Below are positions 21,014 through 32,899 of a stretch of DNA of 64,000 bases, piece after piece. Position numbers and translations under genes: made by a program. Within the stretch, counting starts at the first letter, position 1. Each line of letters starts with the position of its first letter. Under the pieces are notes generated by a model. That model ran no database searches, was not told where the DNA came from, and saw only the letters and a program-made list of their open reading frames with translations. This DNA comes from Galerina marginata (Eukaryota; Basidiomycota; Agaricomycetes; Agaricales; Galerinaceae), in contig JAECYW010000001.1 of assembly GCA_023014335.1 (NCBI GenBank), positions 62,001-126,000 of the forward strand, in the 5' to 3' direction.

Positions 21014-21537
21014 GGTATCGATGTATTTGCTGTCGACCCGATGCTGTACTTTGAACGAACAAATGAATAAACAATAATTGGCATTTGGCATTACAACATT
21101 TTTCGAAAAAACTACAACTCCGAATGAGAGTCTACTTAAAAGACGACTAGGTACAGATGGATTGATCATGAGTTGGATTGGGTGGATTGTGTGGATTGTG
21201 TTTGATGCATTGCAAGTTATATAAAATACCATATCATACGTTATACTTATACGATAACACAGCCAAAGCTAGAGCATGATGATGCGTGGAATGCAAAGTT
21301 CAAAAGAAAGAAAAAAGGAGGAAGGAAAACGAGGGAAATGAGAAGGAAGAAAGGAAAGCGAGCAGAGACCGATGAATTGTACATACCTCAAAAAAATGGA
21401 TGAATGAAAGTCTTGAGTTGTTGTGTAAAGAAAGAAAGAAGAAGAAAAGTGGAAAGAAAGAAAAGAAAAAAATTAACACCCCTCCTCGGTCCTCCCGATG
21501 CCCTCACCCTCCCACCAAGTCTAATATTCCCTCAACA
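21014..21537. other. Convergent intergenic region with purine-rich tract
   Basis: Lies between two converging genes. It contains long A/G-rich runs on the plus strand (about 21298-21370 and 21428-21472). AATAAA-like signals occur near 21066. No gene. Confidence 0.4.
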
Positions 21538-23754
21538 CTAAGGACTCCGCATACCCACATCCTCCCCCCTCTCCCTCTCCCTCCCGCCATCTCTTCCGCC
21601 TCCGCCTCCCCCACCTCCATGCCCGCCATGCCCATGCCCAGCCTGCCCCTCATCCTCCGCATCCCCGTCCCCCCACACGCTCCCCCCAACAACAGTCCCA
21701 GGCGCCCTTATAGTAGGCTCGTCATCCGTGCTCGTCTCAGTACCCGCGTCGGTGGACGTGTCGTCGTTCTCATTCTCGTTGTCGTTTTCTTCGTCGGCAG
21801 AAGAGAATGAGGAGAATGAGGTGGAAGAAGAGGAGGGGTTGTGTTGGTGGAACTGGAATTGAGATTGGGAGGATTGAGATTGGGATTGAGATTGGGAGGG
21901 TTGAGATTGGGAGTGGGAGTGGGAGAGTGAGTGCCGGTTAGTCTGAACGCGTGGTATTGATTGTGATTGAGGGTGAGGATGAGATTGGAGATGAGACGCC
22001 GATGAGAACAGGGGGTACGACTGTGCTTGTGCTTGTCCTTGTGAATGTGAGTACGACGAGTGTGGCTGGGGCTGGGAGGAAAAGGACACGGCGTGCGGCG
22101 TGGTCTGCTGCATGTACGGCTGGTTTTGGTGGTGGTCATAATGCGACTGCATGTGTGAGTACGTCGGCTGGGAATGTGATTGGGACATATGCGAGTGCGC
22201 GTGTGGGTGTGGGTGCGAGAGGTGATTATGCTGGCTGTGCTGATGAGGATGGTGCACCTGTACATGCGGGAGGTGTGGGTGGTTAGGGTGGTTAGGGTGG
22301 TTCTGGTGGTGGTTCGGCGATGTTATAGGGTGGTGTACTGGTGCTGGTGCTGACACGACTGGGGCGGGTACTGGCACTGGTACGCCGCCGAGTGCGTCGA
22401 GCGGGCGGGCGGGGCTCGAGCTTGAGCTTGAGTTCGAGCTCGAGAATGAGTGTGGGTGTGAGTGTGAGTTTACGTGAGGATGAGAATTCGAATTCGGGCT
22501 GAGGCTCAAACGCGAGTTGGGCACCGAATGCGAAGAAAGTGAGTTTGGAATCGAGTGCGGGTCTGTGAATTTCGATAGTTGGGGTGTTGAGCTAGCGGCG
22601 GCGTTTGTGATTGTCTGGGTTGAGGAGCTTGATGAGCTCGAGTTGGAGTTTGAGTTTGAGTTTAGGGAGGATGAGGAGGAAGGCATTGATGGGGGTTGTG
22701 GATGGGCGTGGTGGTGGTGGTGGTGGCTCGATCCCTGCCCCTGTCCCTGTCCCTGCGCCAACCCCGTCTCTAGTCCCGTCGAATGCCCATGTGCATGCCC
22801 GTTTGGCGGCGCCGACAGCTGGATCGGTCCACTACCTGAAGCGGCGGATTTGGAAAAGAGGATGAGCTGCTCCGCGTAGTGCTGCATCTCTGTGGTGGAG
22901 ATGACGAGGCGAAAGTCGTTGAGGAGGAGGAATTGGAGCTCGAGCTGGTTGAGCTCTGGGAGAGGGAGACCTCCGACCTGGGGTAGGTTGGGTTAGCATG
23001 GAGTTAATCCGCGACACCACGAACGAACCTTTGCATATCTCGAGTTGGTATAAAACACATCGCTAAAGAACTTGCTCGCTACAGTGACGCCCGCGATGAC
23101 CAATCTGTGGATATTGTACGAGTCGATGACGAACGCCCGGCCGACTGCGTCCTCGCTCAGCTTGGACATGCGGTCAAAGTAGACGAGCAGGGACAAAAAG
23201 ACATGGTTCGTCGTCGGACAGTACTTGAGTATGCGCAGGAGGTACGCCTCGAGGGATATGGTGGGCACATTGCGCGCATGGAAGGTCAGCGTCGCTGCTG
23301 GAGTGGACACGGCGTTCCGGGAGGCGGTGGTGAGGGTGTGCCATATCGGCGGAGCGTCTGCGGGGTCGAAGGGCAGCTGTTGGCCGTGCGAGGACGATGA
23401 TGTGGACGCGGCGCTGCCGGTGGGCGAGAGGTGGTCGTTGGTGGTGGCGATGTGGGTCAGAAGCAGGGCGAGGAGCTTGAGCAGGTCAGGGGCCGGGTAC
23501 GAGTGGATGTCGAACGGGGCGGGGATCTCAGACTGGGGCTGGAGCACTGGGGACGGCGGCGACGGAGGCTTTGGCGGCGGTGTCGGAGTGGGGCGGAGAG
23601 TGGAGGGCGGGGCAGTCTGGTGTCGCTGGAGCGACGGGGGGTGGGTGGGTGCCAGATTTGTGGAAGCTGATCGGGACGAGGATCGCGTCGGGCGGTGCGA
23701 AACATCAGGCGACGATGAATATACAGCGAGCATAGCATAAGATAAAAACGACAA
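21538..23754 (-). CDS. Pho80/Pcl-type cyclin with very long His/Ser/Gln-rich tail
   Basis: Two exons, 23754-23029 and 22977-21538, with a 51-nt intron; 721 aa. The cyclin fold spans roughly residues 155-275: NVPTISLEAYLLRILKYCP, VFLSLLVYFDRM, NIHRLVIAGVTVASKFFSDV, then GGLPLPELNQLELQFLLLND and an AEQL helix. These blocks identify the fungal PHO80-like (Pcl) cyclins, which bind and direct a Pho85/Cdk5-type kinase in phosphate, glycogen or cell-cycle control; the exact partner and target cannot be read from sequence. The N-terminus is Pro/Ser-rich. About 430 residues after the cyclin fold are low complexity: HHHHHH, repeated HP/HS/QS pairs, poly-Ser, an acidic run (DEENDNENENDD) and a Gly-rich end. 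Such a tail is far longer than the roughly 250-400 aa of typical Pcl proteins and may be a flexible or phase-separating region, or a phosphorylation platform. Confidence 0.85.
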
Positions 23755-25942
23755 ACAACTGAAAGATCCACTTCATAAACACATCACGTGTTATATCTCT
23801 TTCATTCTCCTCTTCACGTTCCTCTCCTCCTCACCCTTGGCTAGTTCTCTATACTCTGTTCTGCCTAATACCGAGGCACGTGCGTCTCGTCCATCACACG
23901 TTCTATTCATCGCCTACCCAGCGCTCGTCGGCCAACTTTTCTTTCTCAGTAACGCGGATGATATTGTGGATGGCAATTTGCGGTCCTACACGTTGTGGCT
24001 CGGCACGTCATCTCTCGTTTAAACAGCCAGGGTAACCCATGCCTGACGTCAACGTATCGCGGATACAACGCAATGCACCCACCGTGTCCGACTCCGAGTC
24101 GCTCACCAATCTTTTTTCCTCTGCGATTTTTGCAGAAATGCCAACATCTCCATCATAAAAATTTCCACATCGCAGAAAGCCGAGACGAACGCATCGTCCA
24201 ATATCCTAGTATATTTAGCAAATCAAGCTTCCGAGGACCAAAATGCGACACTAATAGAGCAAGCCTGTCCTCGTTCGTGCGATGACACGGTCGATGGGTA
24301 AGTGTTCGTCCCCCTCCCATTCGTTCTGGATTCTAAAAATATTCCGCCACAGTACCCACCTGGAATAGTCCCGGACACCCAGGCTTTTATAGCTAGCCCG
24401 GTACTCCTTCCTGTCTCAAAACCGGATTCGCAGCTCCAGAGCCCCATCACTTCAACGAATGCCTGTCGTGGCTAACCCTCCTGGTCTAGTCTGGTCTCGC
24501 TGCCCGTTATCGTTGTTCTTATCTCCAAGCTTCAAGCCCAAGCATCAACCCGAATGTCGAACTTTGAAGCCCCCGTCACGGCGGCCCGTTGCGCATCGGT
24601 ATCCGTGAATACCTCCATCCATTAATAAGTGTTCATCACCCATCCACCCATCCATCATCATCATTATCAGTGTCATAAATACCCCCAATCACTTCCCTTC
24701 ACCATAGCGGGCACTGGTGCTGCCAGTCTATTACAGTCGGTGACACGGACAGGACGGGAAAGGACAGGACAGGACGGCTCGTAAATCTCCGAAATTGCAT
24801 AGCGTCATTCCCATCTCCTCCAACTCTGCGCAAACGTCCGCCGGTGGGATTCACAAGCAAGCCTCTTGAGTCTCTTCCCAAATCCCCTTCTGTCATCATC
24901 AAGGCTCTCCTTCCTCCTCTCGGCCTCTCAGCGGAACGAAACGGATTGGATTAGACTGGTCCCAGGAATAACCCACTCGCGAAGTTCATGACATTGACTA
25001 TGTCAATCGAAGACCCGGAAAACGTGCTAGAACGTGCTACTCCCACTGCTTCTGTGCTCATAAAGTTAAGAGCCGTGGTCAAGTCCGAGTCTAACCAAAC
25101 AGGAGCCCCTTCCAGCTCCCACCTCCCACCTCGAGATGGCGATGGCGTCATATGCAAATCCACATCGACGAGCGTCGATCGCGCTATCCGTCCGGACTTG
25201 GGCTTACTTACGAGAAGGAACCCCTCACGTCGCTCCGAGTGGTTGGCCAGGATCCGGACTCGGACTCCGGACCAGCTCTGTCGGGGCTAGAGTATACGCA
25301 TACGCGGAGACACTTGGAGATAAGAGTACCGTAGAGTATGCTGTACTCAGAATGGCCTATTTGCGTATGCAATACAAGCTTCTTTCTTTTCTTCAGCTGC
25401 AGGCTCCTTCCCGGCTCTCCTCTCTACTGTATGCTTCGTTCGGGGATTCCGGCTTGGAGTACGTAGAGGCAAGTGAGAAGCGCACGAACCTCAGTGAAAT
25501 TGATGCACCGCGGTGACTGACACTGGAAGGCAAATCCGAGCGTTTAGAGAACTTTAAACGCGCGCTTAACTACTAATCAGTACATCCATTCCATCTCAAC
25601 GCGAATACGCATCTCCGCATACTACAGTGAAATTTGAAAGATCTCATCAGCCCTTATCCTCCAGAGTTAATATAGACTGCTTGGAATTAGATTCTGAATA
25701 CCCCTCTCTGAAAATTCTGTTCCCAAGGAGAGCCACAAAATCGTTTTTCGGAAGGGTGATTCCCGCCATTCTCGACCTTCCAAAATACCTGGATTGTTGA
25801 TATCGGCTCTTATTCGAGTACTATGCACTTAATAGCGTCCAGATTTCTGGTATCAAAGTAGGTTCCTCAATAAGAATAAGTATATCCGATGTTCAAACCT
25901 CAGGCCAAAACAGCTCCTACATAATACGGTCATGAACCATGA
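23755..25942. other. Long intergenic region upstream of the cyclin gene
   Basis: Over 2 kb with only short, unconvincing frames. It holds the cyclin promoter and the 3' region of the RING gene. A short GGACAGGAC repeat occurs near 24747-24777 and CATC repeats near 24645-24665. I see no conserved protein or RNA gene. Such length is unusual beside the tightly packed genes elsewhere. Confidence 0.35.
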
Positions 25943-27012
25943 TCACGAATACATCCCAGAAAACTCCCGCCGATCTTCCTCTTCGTTCTCCTCTCGCCTC
26001 GAACCAGCGCCGCCCGTCCCGAGCCCAGGAAAACTCCCGCCAAACTGCTCGAACAACAAGCCCTCCGGAATCGTCTCGCCATTCCCATCCGCGCTCATCG
26101 CTCGCTGTAACTCCCTCATGCCGCGCGCGAAGTCGGCGTATGCACGGGCGTGTTGCGCGGCGGCGGCGGCGGCGGCGTCTGGTGGTGTTGGCTCTTGGGC
26201 TTGGGCTTGGGCTTGGGCTTGGGGCGTCTGGTCGTGGGCGGGGGCGTCGGCGTCGGCGTCGGGCTGGGCTTCTAGGAGGGGCCGTCGACACATCGGACAC
26301 GAGTCGTGCTGTATTTTTTTGCGATTACTTAGTCCCATGCCTTTGAGTTTGAATACAGGAGACAGGACTTACGCCACTGCCTATCCATTTAGAAATGCTA
26401 TTCAAAAAATAAACGCGTTTGGTGAGCTCGTCGTACAATCACTCATCCAGAACAACAAGCCAAAAAAAATAAAAACAACTCACTCGCGCCGACAAAACAT
26501 ATGTCCGCACTGCCATGTCTTATCAAGCTTCGTCACGCCGAGCTCCTCGACGGGGTGGGCGGGCGTGTCCATGACCAAAGCCATTTCTTCCTCGGTTAGG
26601 ATTGTGAGGTAGGGGTTGAAGCAGATCGGGCAGGAGGGGTCTTGATTAAATAAGAATGTTATCAGTATCAGTATCAGTTTCAGGCGGGGCTCTTTAGAGG
26701 CCAAAACTTGAAGCCACGCACCTTTCTCTCCTAGCGTTATGAGCTGCTTCTCTTCTATCCTCGGTAGATCTTCGAGGAGCTTCGTTATTTGCCTGCACAA
26801 AGGTGAAAGTAGGTTCCGTAGGTCAGCATCCAGCAATGCACTCGAACCAACAGAAAAACGCGTCGAGACTCGAACTTGAAGGCGGGACGGAGTACGTACG
26901 ACTGTGACAGACGCCCGGGTGGTATGTCCAGCTGCAAGGCATCTACCATCCGTCTGAGGTGTTCGGCGAGGGATCCTTGTGTTAGTAGGCTTTCGAGGGA
27001 GGGAGTGTCCAT
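25943..27012 (-). CDS. RING-finger protein, probable E3 ubiquitin ligase
   Basis: Five exons: 27012-26900, 26792-26722, 26640-26484, 26397-26373 and 26308-25943; 243 aa. Exon 4 is only 25 nt, and all phases close. The RING ligands are C65-x2-C68, C106-x-H108-x2-C111 and C126-x2-C129. The sixth position, expected Cys, is Asp114 (CGHMFCRRD), a variant tolerated in some RING proteins. A 37-residue loop separates the first two ligand pairs. The N-terminus is helical (LEHLRR-type and LLEDLPRIEEK); the C-terminus has an Ala/Gln/Pro repeat (QAQAQAQAQ, AAAAAAA) and an acidic end. By family it would transfer ubiquitin from an E2 to a substrate; the substrate is unknown. No membrane segment is seen. 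Confidence 0.8.
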
Positions 27013-27969
27013 AATGCCTGTCGAGGGAAGTGGAATACTCAAGTTAGAGGTCGAAGTAGACTGACGCGTCCTACTAATGGGTGTGGGAAAATAATCCCGG
27101 CCTTGGCGTTTTCGTTGGGTTCCTCTTGACCTTTGAATTTTGGTTAGATATTTTACTTTATCTCCTCTCGTGACGGCTTGTATTTTTTTTGAATAGAAGT
27201 GATGTTCTTTTTGGGTTATAGCACGCTTTCTGGCCTGATAACATGACAAAAAGGCAATCATCATATATTGGAGTATATATATGATGATTTTATTCAACAT
27301 AAATGACGATTGATTTTATAGGCAAATGCTCAGGACTTGAAATAAACGAAAAGCGTGTCGGGAGTAGCTAGATGAATCTAGAAAGAACTTTGATGCGTTC
27401 CGAAGACTGTTCTCCTCATCTGCTAAGCCTCCTCAACCCCGGCTCTCCCCAGCCCATACAGGCAGCTCCCTTCCAACACCGTATACAAGCGACATCTAAA
27501 TATGAGTAGCACCAGAACCACTCGTTTTACTCTTGGTTTATTGCGTTGTAAGCGTAGAGCGATCCCGACATGAAAGAATTCTGTCGTTCGGACATTTCTA
27601 CAATGAAAAGGTCGATGTTGCGATCACTTTATGTCGAGCTCAGCGAGAATCCAGACCCCTCAGCGGCCGTGATTCCGCTTACATCTTCGAGGTATTATCT
27701 GGGTCTTCCTGCATCTCTTCGGATTTCCAACTTGTTTCGCCTCCGAATTTGGTTTCCATCGACCGGCCAACCTACACCGTCAGCCAGGCGCTATTTGTGA
27801 GTTGGACTGAACCATCGAATCTTTAGTGGTCGAGCATAATCCTCGCTTCAGTGATACCCAAAGCGGTTGCTACCTGAAACCAGAAACAATACAAATGAGT
27901 TACAATCTTGCCGATACAATATATTTTTTCCAAGCGAACAACCTACTCGAAATATGGCAGTCCAGCCTT
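27013..27969. other. Intergenic region between kinase and RING genes
   Basis: Both neighbours are on the minus strand; this holds the kinase 3' end and the RING promoter. Short frames only, no supported gene. A TATATATATGATGAT stretch lies near 27273-27286. Confidence 0.35.
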
Positions 27970-29526
27970 CTAATCAACTCCATCAAACCATGGATCTGCA
28001 AGCAATTCTTTTGCACTAGCTCGATCTGTAGGATCAAGGCGCAAACACCGTCTCATGAGCGCCGCAGTGGATAGGATGTCAGATTCTTGAATGACGTTAT
28101 AAACTCTGATAGATAACTCGAATGGATAGTTGATGAGATCTGGATCAGCCCTCAGGTTGCCTGAACGATACGACAGTGTTTAACGGCCTGTGGTTGGGAT
28201 GAGGACATAAAACAACTGACAGGTCGAATCAAAGTATTTTCCAGCTAACCGACCAGCGGAGAGTTGTTCTTCACTAAAATCTTCGCCCGTATAGCATATC
28301 ATTTGGAATAGAATATTTTCAGTCTCGTCAAGTTTCAGTTTGGGCCCTGGTTCATATTTGAAAAGCCCTCGGCTAGTAACGAGTTCAAAAATCTAAGACG
28401 CGCAAGGTTATGAAACGGTTCGAGAGATAACAAGCGCTTACCAGGCATCCGAATGTCCATATGTCCACCTTTTCGTTCCAGGGTCCACCGATGAAAACTT
28501 CAGGCGGACGGAGTGGATATGCAGTGATTTCGTCGATTTGATGATTGGTGATTGGCTGGGCTGCAAGTAAGGTTATTGGTTTGTGACACTTAGCAATCAG
28601 TTAGAAAACTACCGCTTCCAAAGTCGGCAACAACATATGTGCGCTTCATGGCTTCCGCCAAAGTGGGAACTGGAAGTGGTTGTGACACTGCAGCTTGAAC
28701 GATACCATCCTGAGAGACTTCGGGAGGATGACGACAAGCGGGTTCAGAAGCGAGAAGCTTGTCAATTTCGGTGGTAGACATCCCAGTATCAAAGAAGATA
28801 TTGTCATGTTTAAGATCAGTATGGACAACACCGCATCGATGAGCGTGAGCTATCCCACGAAGCACATGAAGGAGAATCTTCTTCGCAAGTCGAAGAGGGA
28901 AGACTTTGCCGTTTTGCCGTTCATGGAGAGACCTGACGTCTCCGCCAAGGAGTTGAGTGACCAAGCATAGATGTTCACCGGCACTGCCTTTCCCAGGTTC
29001 GGTGAAGCTGGAGAGGAGCTTTAAGCAATAGGGTGACGTGTTGGATGATCTAGACAGAAGTTTGAGAGCTTCAGGCTCCCAAACCAGACCTCGGTGAATA
29101 AGATCAGTGGTATAGCCAGTGAGCCCTTTGACGGCTACAAATTCGTCTTTTCTAAAATGGTGAGTGAGATAACTTGAAAAAAACCTAGAGGCAGTACTTT
29201 TGATCGCGGGCCAGCCAAGTGCTCGAGCTCATCCCCCATCCAAGCTTCCGGACAATGATATATCGTTTATCGGGTCCGATAGCCTCGCCAAACTCGAACT
29301 GCGGCCAACCATACCCATCCGAAGCTGGCAAGCCCAACGGTTCCTGGACGAACGTCAAGTCAACACAGACCTTCCCGTCTGCCCCGATAGAAATATGTTG
29401 GTTAGTGGGTCCGCCAGAGATTCCAGCGTCTGCAAACGTCTTGAGGTTCCTGAAGAATGCCGTAGAGGATGAAGGACCTCGAGGGAAGGGAAATCGAAGG
29501 AGACGCAATGTCGTCGAACAAAGCAT
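27970..29526 (-). CDS. SRPK-type serine/threonine protein kinase
   Basis: Five exons: 29526-29198, 29151-28613, 28560-28442, 28392-28221 and 28160-27970; 449 aa, all phases consistent. Kinase features appear in order: Gly-rich loop LGWGMSSSTW, catalytic Lys in VAVK, catalytic loop HTDLKHDN, DFG as DFGSG, PPEVF(I)GG of the activation segment, and a C-lobe ending CLRLDPTDRASAKELLADPWF. HTDLK in place of HRDLK and a spacer between HTDLK and DFG are marks of the SRPK family, which phosphorylates Ser/Arg-rich splicing factors; many agaricomycetes have large sets of divergent copies whose targets are not known. The N-terminus (MLCSTTLRLLRFPFPRG, then SSSTAFFRNLKTF) is basic and hydroxylated like a mitochondrial presequence, which would be unusual for the family; this is inference. 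Confidence 0.87.
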
Positions 29527-30718
29527 AGATAGCCCAAATTTAGGCCGCGAACAGTCGCGGACCCAAAATTTCTTCGTCAAGTTTTCGTCGTCGCCGTCTT
29601 GCTGCTCGGTGTTCGCCTTCGCTGCAGATTTTGAAGGCTGAGGAGCTGAAATTCTTGACAAAAAGTTACCCACATAGGCAAATGGATGACGATAAACGAG
29701 AATTAAAATAAAAACCTTCAACTTTATGTAAGAGGTTGTTTGAAAGGAAGAGGAAGAAACTTGGCAAAAGACGGGAAAGAACAAAAGGTAAAGATACAAA
29801 ACCAAGCACCGTTTGCCTGCTTCCACTCGGCTTCTCTCTCTCCTGCTTCCGCCGTTGTTCCGCCGTACACCCAGGCTGGTAAAGGAAAATCCAGAGTGCA
29901 GGCAGAGTCGGAAAAATCATGAGTAGCTCGAGGTTCCCTCCGTTGGAAAAAGTGGCCATGGACGGGAGCTTCCCATTTGGACCCTATGTGATGGACCCAA
30001 TTCCAACAGTTAATTTTGACCCGGAAATCTTCCTACCTCCCAGTCGGCTTTTCAGTGGATTCAGGTTGAAATGAAGGCTGTTTAAACTTCTACGTCCAAT
30101 GCTGGGGAAGGGGGTCATCGCGATTCGTGATCATAAAATGTGCCAAGTTACAATAAAAAAGAGAATTATCCTATTGTAGTACAGGTACAAATACACAAAG
30201 CAAAGCTTGAATTCGACCGGTCGCGCGGGTATGTCTGTACTTACTATGGGTGAAGAGGAGACGAAGAGAATGAGAAAATGAGAGAGGATGATGAATCTAC
30301 GATGGGAAGGGAATTCCGTGAAAGAAAGTGGGCAAGTTCAAGGAGAGTGAAAAGGACAGCCGGAGGAGGGAACGGATACGCGTGGATAAAGTATCGTAGC
30401 TCGCAGAAACAACCTGGGCCACAGATAAAGCAGCCTATTAAAAGGTAGTAGTCGGCCTCAAGAATCACAAAAGACCAGAAAAGGACTGTCTAACTAATAT
30501 GCCATGCCGAAAGGGTTTCTTGTAGTAGTTGTTGGATGATGATGGGTGAACGAAAATGAATGGATGGCTGAAGGAACGAGGGGCTGATTAACAGCTATCC
30601 GTATCTGACTTGCTCCGATGCATACTGTATGGTGGTATGGTGTCGATGGCGGTATTATGCAATGCGATGGAATAAAAATTAGACGCCGGCTGGGGCCTGA
30701 AGCAGAGAAGAAAGGAAA
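29527..30718. other. Intergenic region between pac1 and the kinase gene
   Basis: Promoter of the kinase and 3' region of pac1. No supported gene or RNA. Confidence 0.35.
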
Positions 30719-32577
30719 CTACGGTCTCCAGATCTTGACTAGCTATAGGGCGGAAAACGTCAAGTTAGAAGAGGTACGGAGCTTATAGGGGCTATCGACC
30801 AGAGGTACCTTGTCCGTCCCGCCTGTCGCAACAACATTCACAATCCGATCCGTCTCGTCGCTACCTTCTGTCACAGGTGTTGGACCCCATGCGACACATT
30901 GGACGAAAGGACTATGTGCTTCAACTAGATAGAGCATTAGAACTGGATCGGGGGGAAAGGCATCGGCATACTCTTCTTTAGGCATCGACCAGTTTTCAGA
31001 TCCCATATACGCAACGTATGATCGTCAGCAGCGGACAACAAGAATTTGCCACAGGGATGGAATGCGAGGGCTTGCACCCAACCATCGTGACCAACCTATC
31101 GTCTCGAGTTCAAAAAGTGGTTGCAAAGCATCGCTACGGAGAACTTACAAAGGTCCATAAACACTGGCCCCGCAACGCATCCCAAAGCTTAATCGTCTTA
31201 TCTCTTGATCCAGTCAAGACGAATGATATTCCTAAGGAATCCACCTTTGCTGATTGGACATTCGCGGGCTGAGAAAGTCACGAAGAAAAGGCTTAGCAAA
31301 ATGACGTAGATGGACACTAGGGGTTGGCATTACCAGAGCAACCAGCTCTCTAACAGCTGGAATGCATGCTTGAGGGACAAACACGGCACATTCGATTCGA
31401 TTGTCGTGTCCTCGCATCTCCGTTTTCAGAGCGGCGCTTTCCATGTCGGTGATTCGGGCAGTCTTAATTGTTTCCCGTTGGCTTGTGGTCCAATGAGAAT
31501 GAAAAATCGACGTACATGATCGTCTGAGCACGTTAAGAGCAACCGCCCATCGGCGCTCGGCAACGCTGAACGAATCCACTCTGTATGGGGCTTCAACACT
31601 TTTACACAGTGACTGCAGAAGTTCAGGAGTCAATCAATATCCAACTACGCCTATAGTAGGGCACAACACACCTTGTATGTACATCCCAGACTCGTACTGT
31701 GTTGTCTCTACTCGCAGATATCAGCTGGTTGTCTCCTGGAAGAAAATTCACGCTTGATATGGAGTGTTCGTGACCGCGTAGTGTTGCATAATTCTTGTAA
31801 TCGTCAGGGACATTCCATAGCTTGATGAAAAGGTCGTCAGAGCAAGTCGCTATATTCATTAGTAAAACCAACGTCGAATAGAGATAGCATGGATTGACAC
31901 GAACCTAAAACCTTGCCTGTTGAATCATATTGACAATCGGAAACAGCTTTCGTATGGCTCTTCAACGTCCGCTCGCATTCGCCCGTATCCCAGTCCCAAA
32001 CTTTGACCGTTGCATCTACAGACGCGGAGGCCAGCACGGAATATAGGGGATGAAAGCTGACTGCGTTTATTTTGTCGCGATGGCCGATGAGCGTGTGCTT
32101 GGGTGTCGAAGTGGGTATCCATTCTTTATTGACGCGTTTTGAGCTGTCCGACGCGGTAGGTCCGGCGTTCGCCAACTCTTCGTGTGCTTGCGCCAACCGT
32201 GCTTCGAGGTCCATGACCTTGGGTCGGTCAGATTTGTCAAATAAGGGGTAGGTTGGTGATCATGCCATACCTTCCTCTGCATTCGGATAATACTCGTCCA
32301 TTTTTTCACCAATAACCCACTCGCCGGGGATGTAGGATCTGGCGTAAATTCCGCCTTATCAATAAGTCAGTCAAAGCTTAGATACGAGAGAACCACGCCT
32401 AACGTACGAGTTCAGGAGCTTCTGAACGAAATTCGTTGAATGTTTTCGTAAAACCGGCATTGTAGAGGTAATCTAACATCGATTTGTGCCTAGTTTAGTC
32501 GATGTTAGACATTCATTTATGGGATTGTTCCAAAGCGCGTACAGATCCAGTTGTTGCCGGCTTGATAGCTGCGCCAT
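30719..32577 (-). CDS. pac1: Nuclear distribution protein Pac1/LIS1
   Basis: Eleven exons (32577-32543, 32489-32408, 32354-32271, 32217-31905, 31849-31672, 31612-31516, 31462-31334, 31268-31149, 31095-30972, 30924-30809, 30742-30719), introns 47-66 nt, all phases consistent; 433 aa, the normal length for LIS1 orthologs. A LisH dimerisation motif ([20 protein letters not shown]) is followed by a coiled coil ([16 protein letters not shown]) and seven WD40 repeats (for example [20 protein letters not shown]) ending VKIWRP. LIS1/Pac1 binds cytoplasmic dynein with Nde1/NudE and is needed for dynein-driven nuclear migration along microtubules, important in hyphal and dikaryotic growth. Nothing is truncated or missing. 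Confidence 0.95.
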
Positions 32578-32899
32578 TGTAAGTTTTTGTCCAAGGAGCA
32601 ACAATGATCGTTTCTGTTCAAGTTTCCTCGGTATCGGCTTAGTCAGTCAAATCCAAACATAGGCATCATGATCACCGTTGCCGTTCCCCTTTCTTGATCT
32701 TTCTCCTCATTGGTCAGAAACTGTCTAAAATGACTATTTCTCTGGAACAAAATCTTCTCCACAGACAGTCTGTGTTTAGAATAAGTTGAGATCTACACAA
32801 CATTCAAATGATCTGACGACGGCCGTCGCTTGAATTTTCCTTCTGACAGTCATCAACCCATTACTCGCAGCCCGCACGACACCTCACTTTCCACTCAGC
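32578..32899. other. Divergent promoter of pac1 and an F-box gene
   Basis: 322 bp shared by two genes reading outward. No obvious TATA box or known site. Confidence 0.4.

Noticed and set aside
20480..21232. A 250-codon minus-strand frame opposite the hypothetical gene at 19738-21013
   Set aside because: It is a composition artefact of the Pro/Ser-rich linker; the plus-strand model has a clean intron and ordered blocks.
22681..22750. Short GGT/GTG repeats considered as a telomere-like or satellite array
   Set aside because: They encode the poly-His stretch of the cyclin tail on the minus strand.
24988..25516. Overlapping plus-strand frames of 100 and 126 codons in the long intergenic region
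   Set aside because: No domain, no splice continuity, atyp­ical composition and no consistent frame; most likely noncoding.
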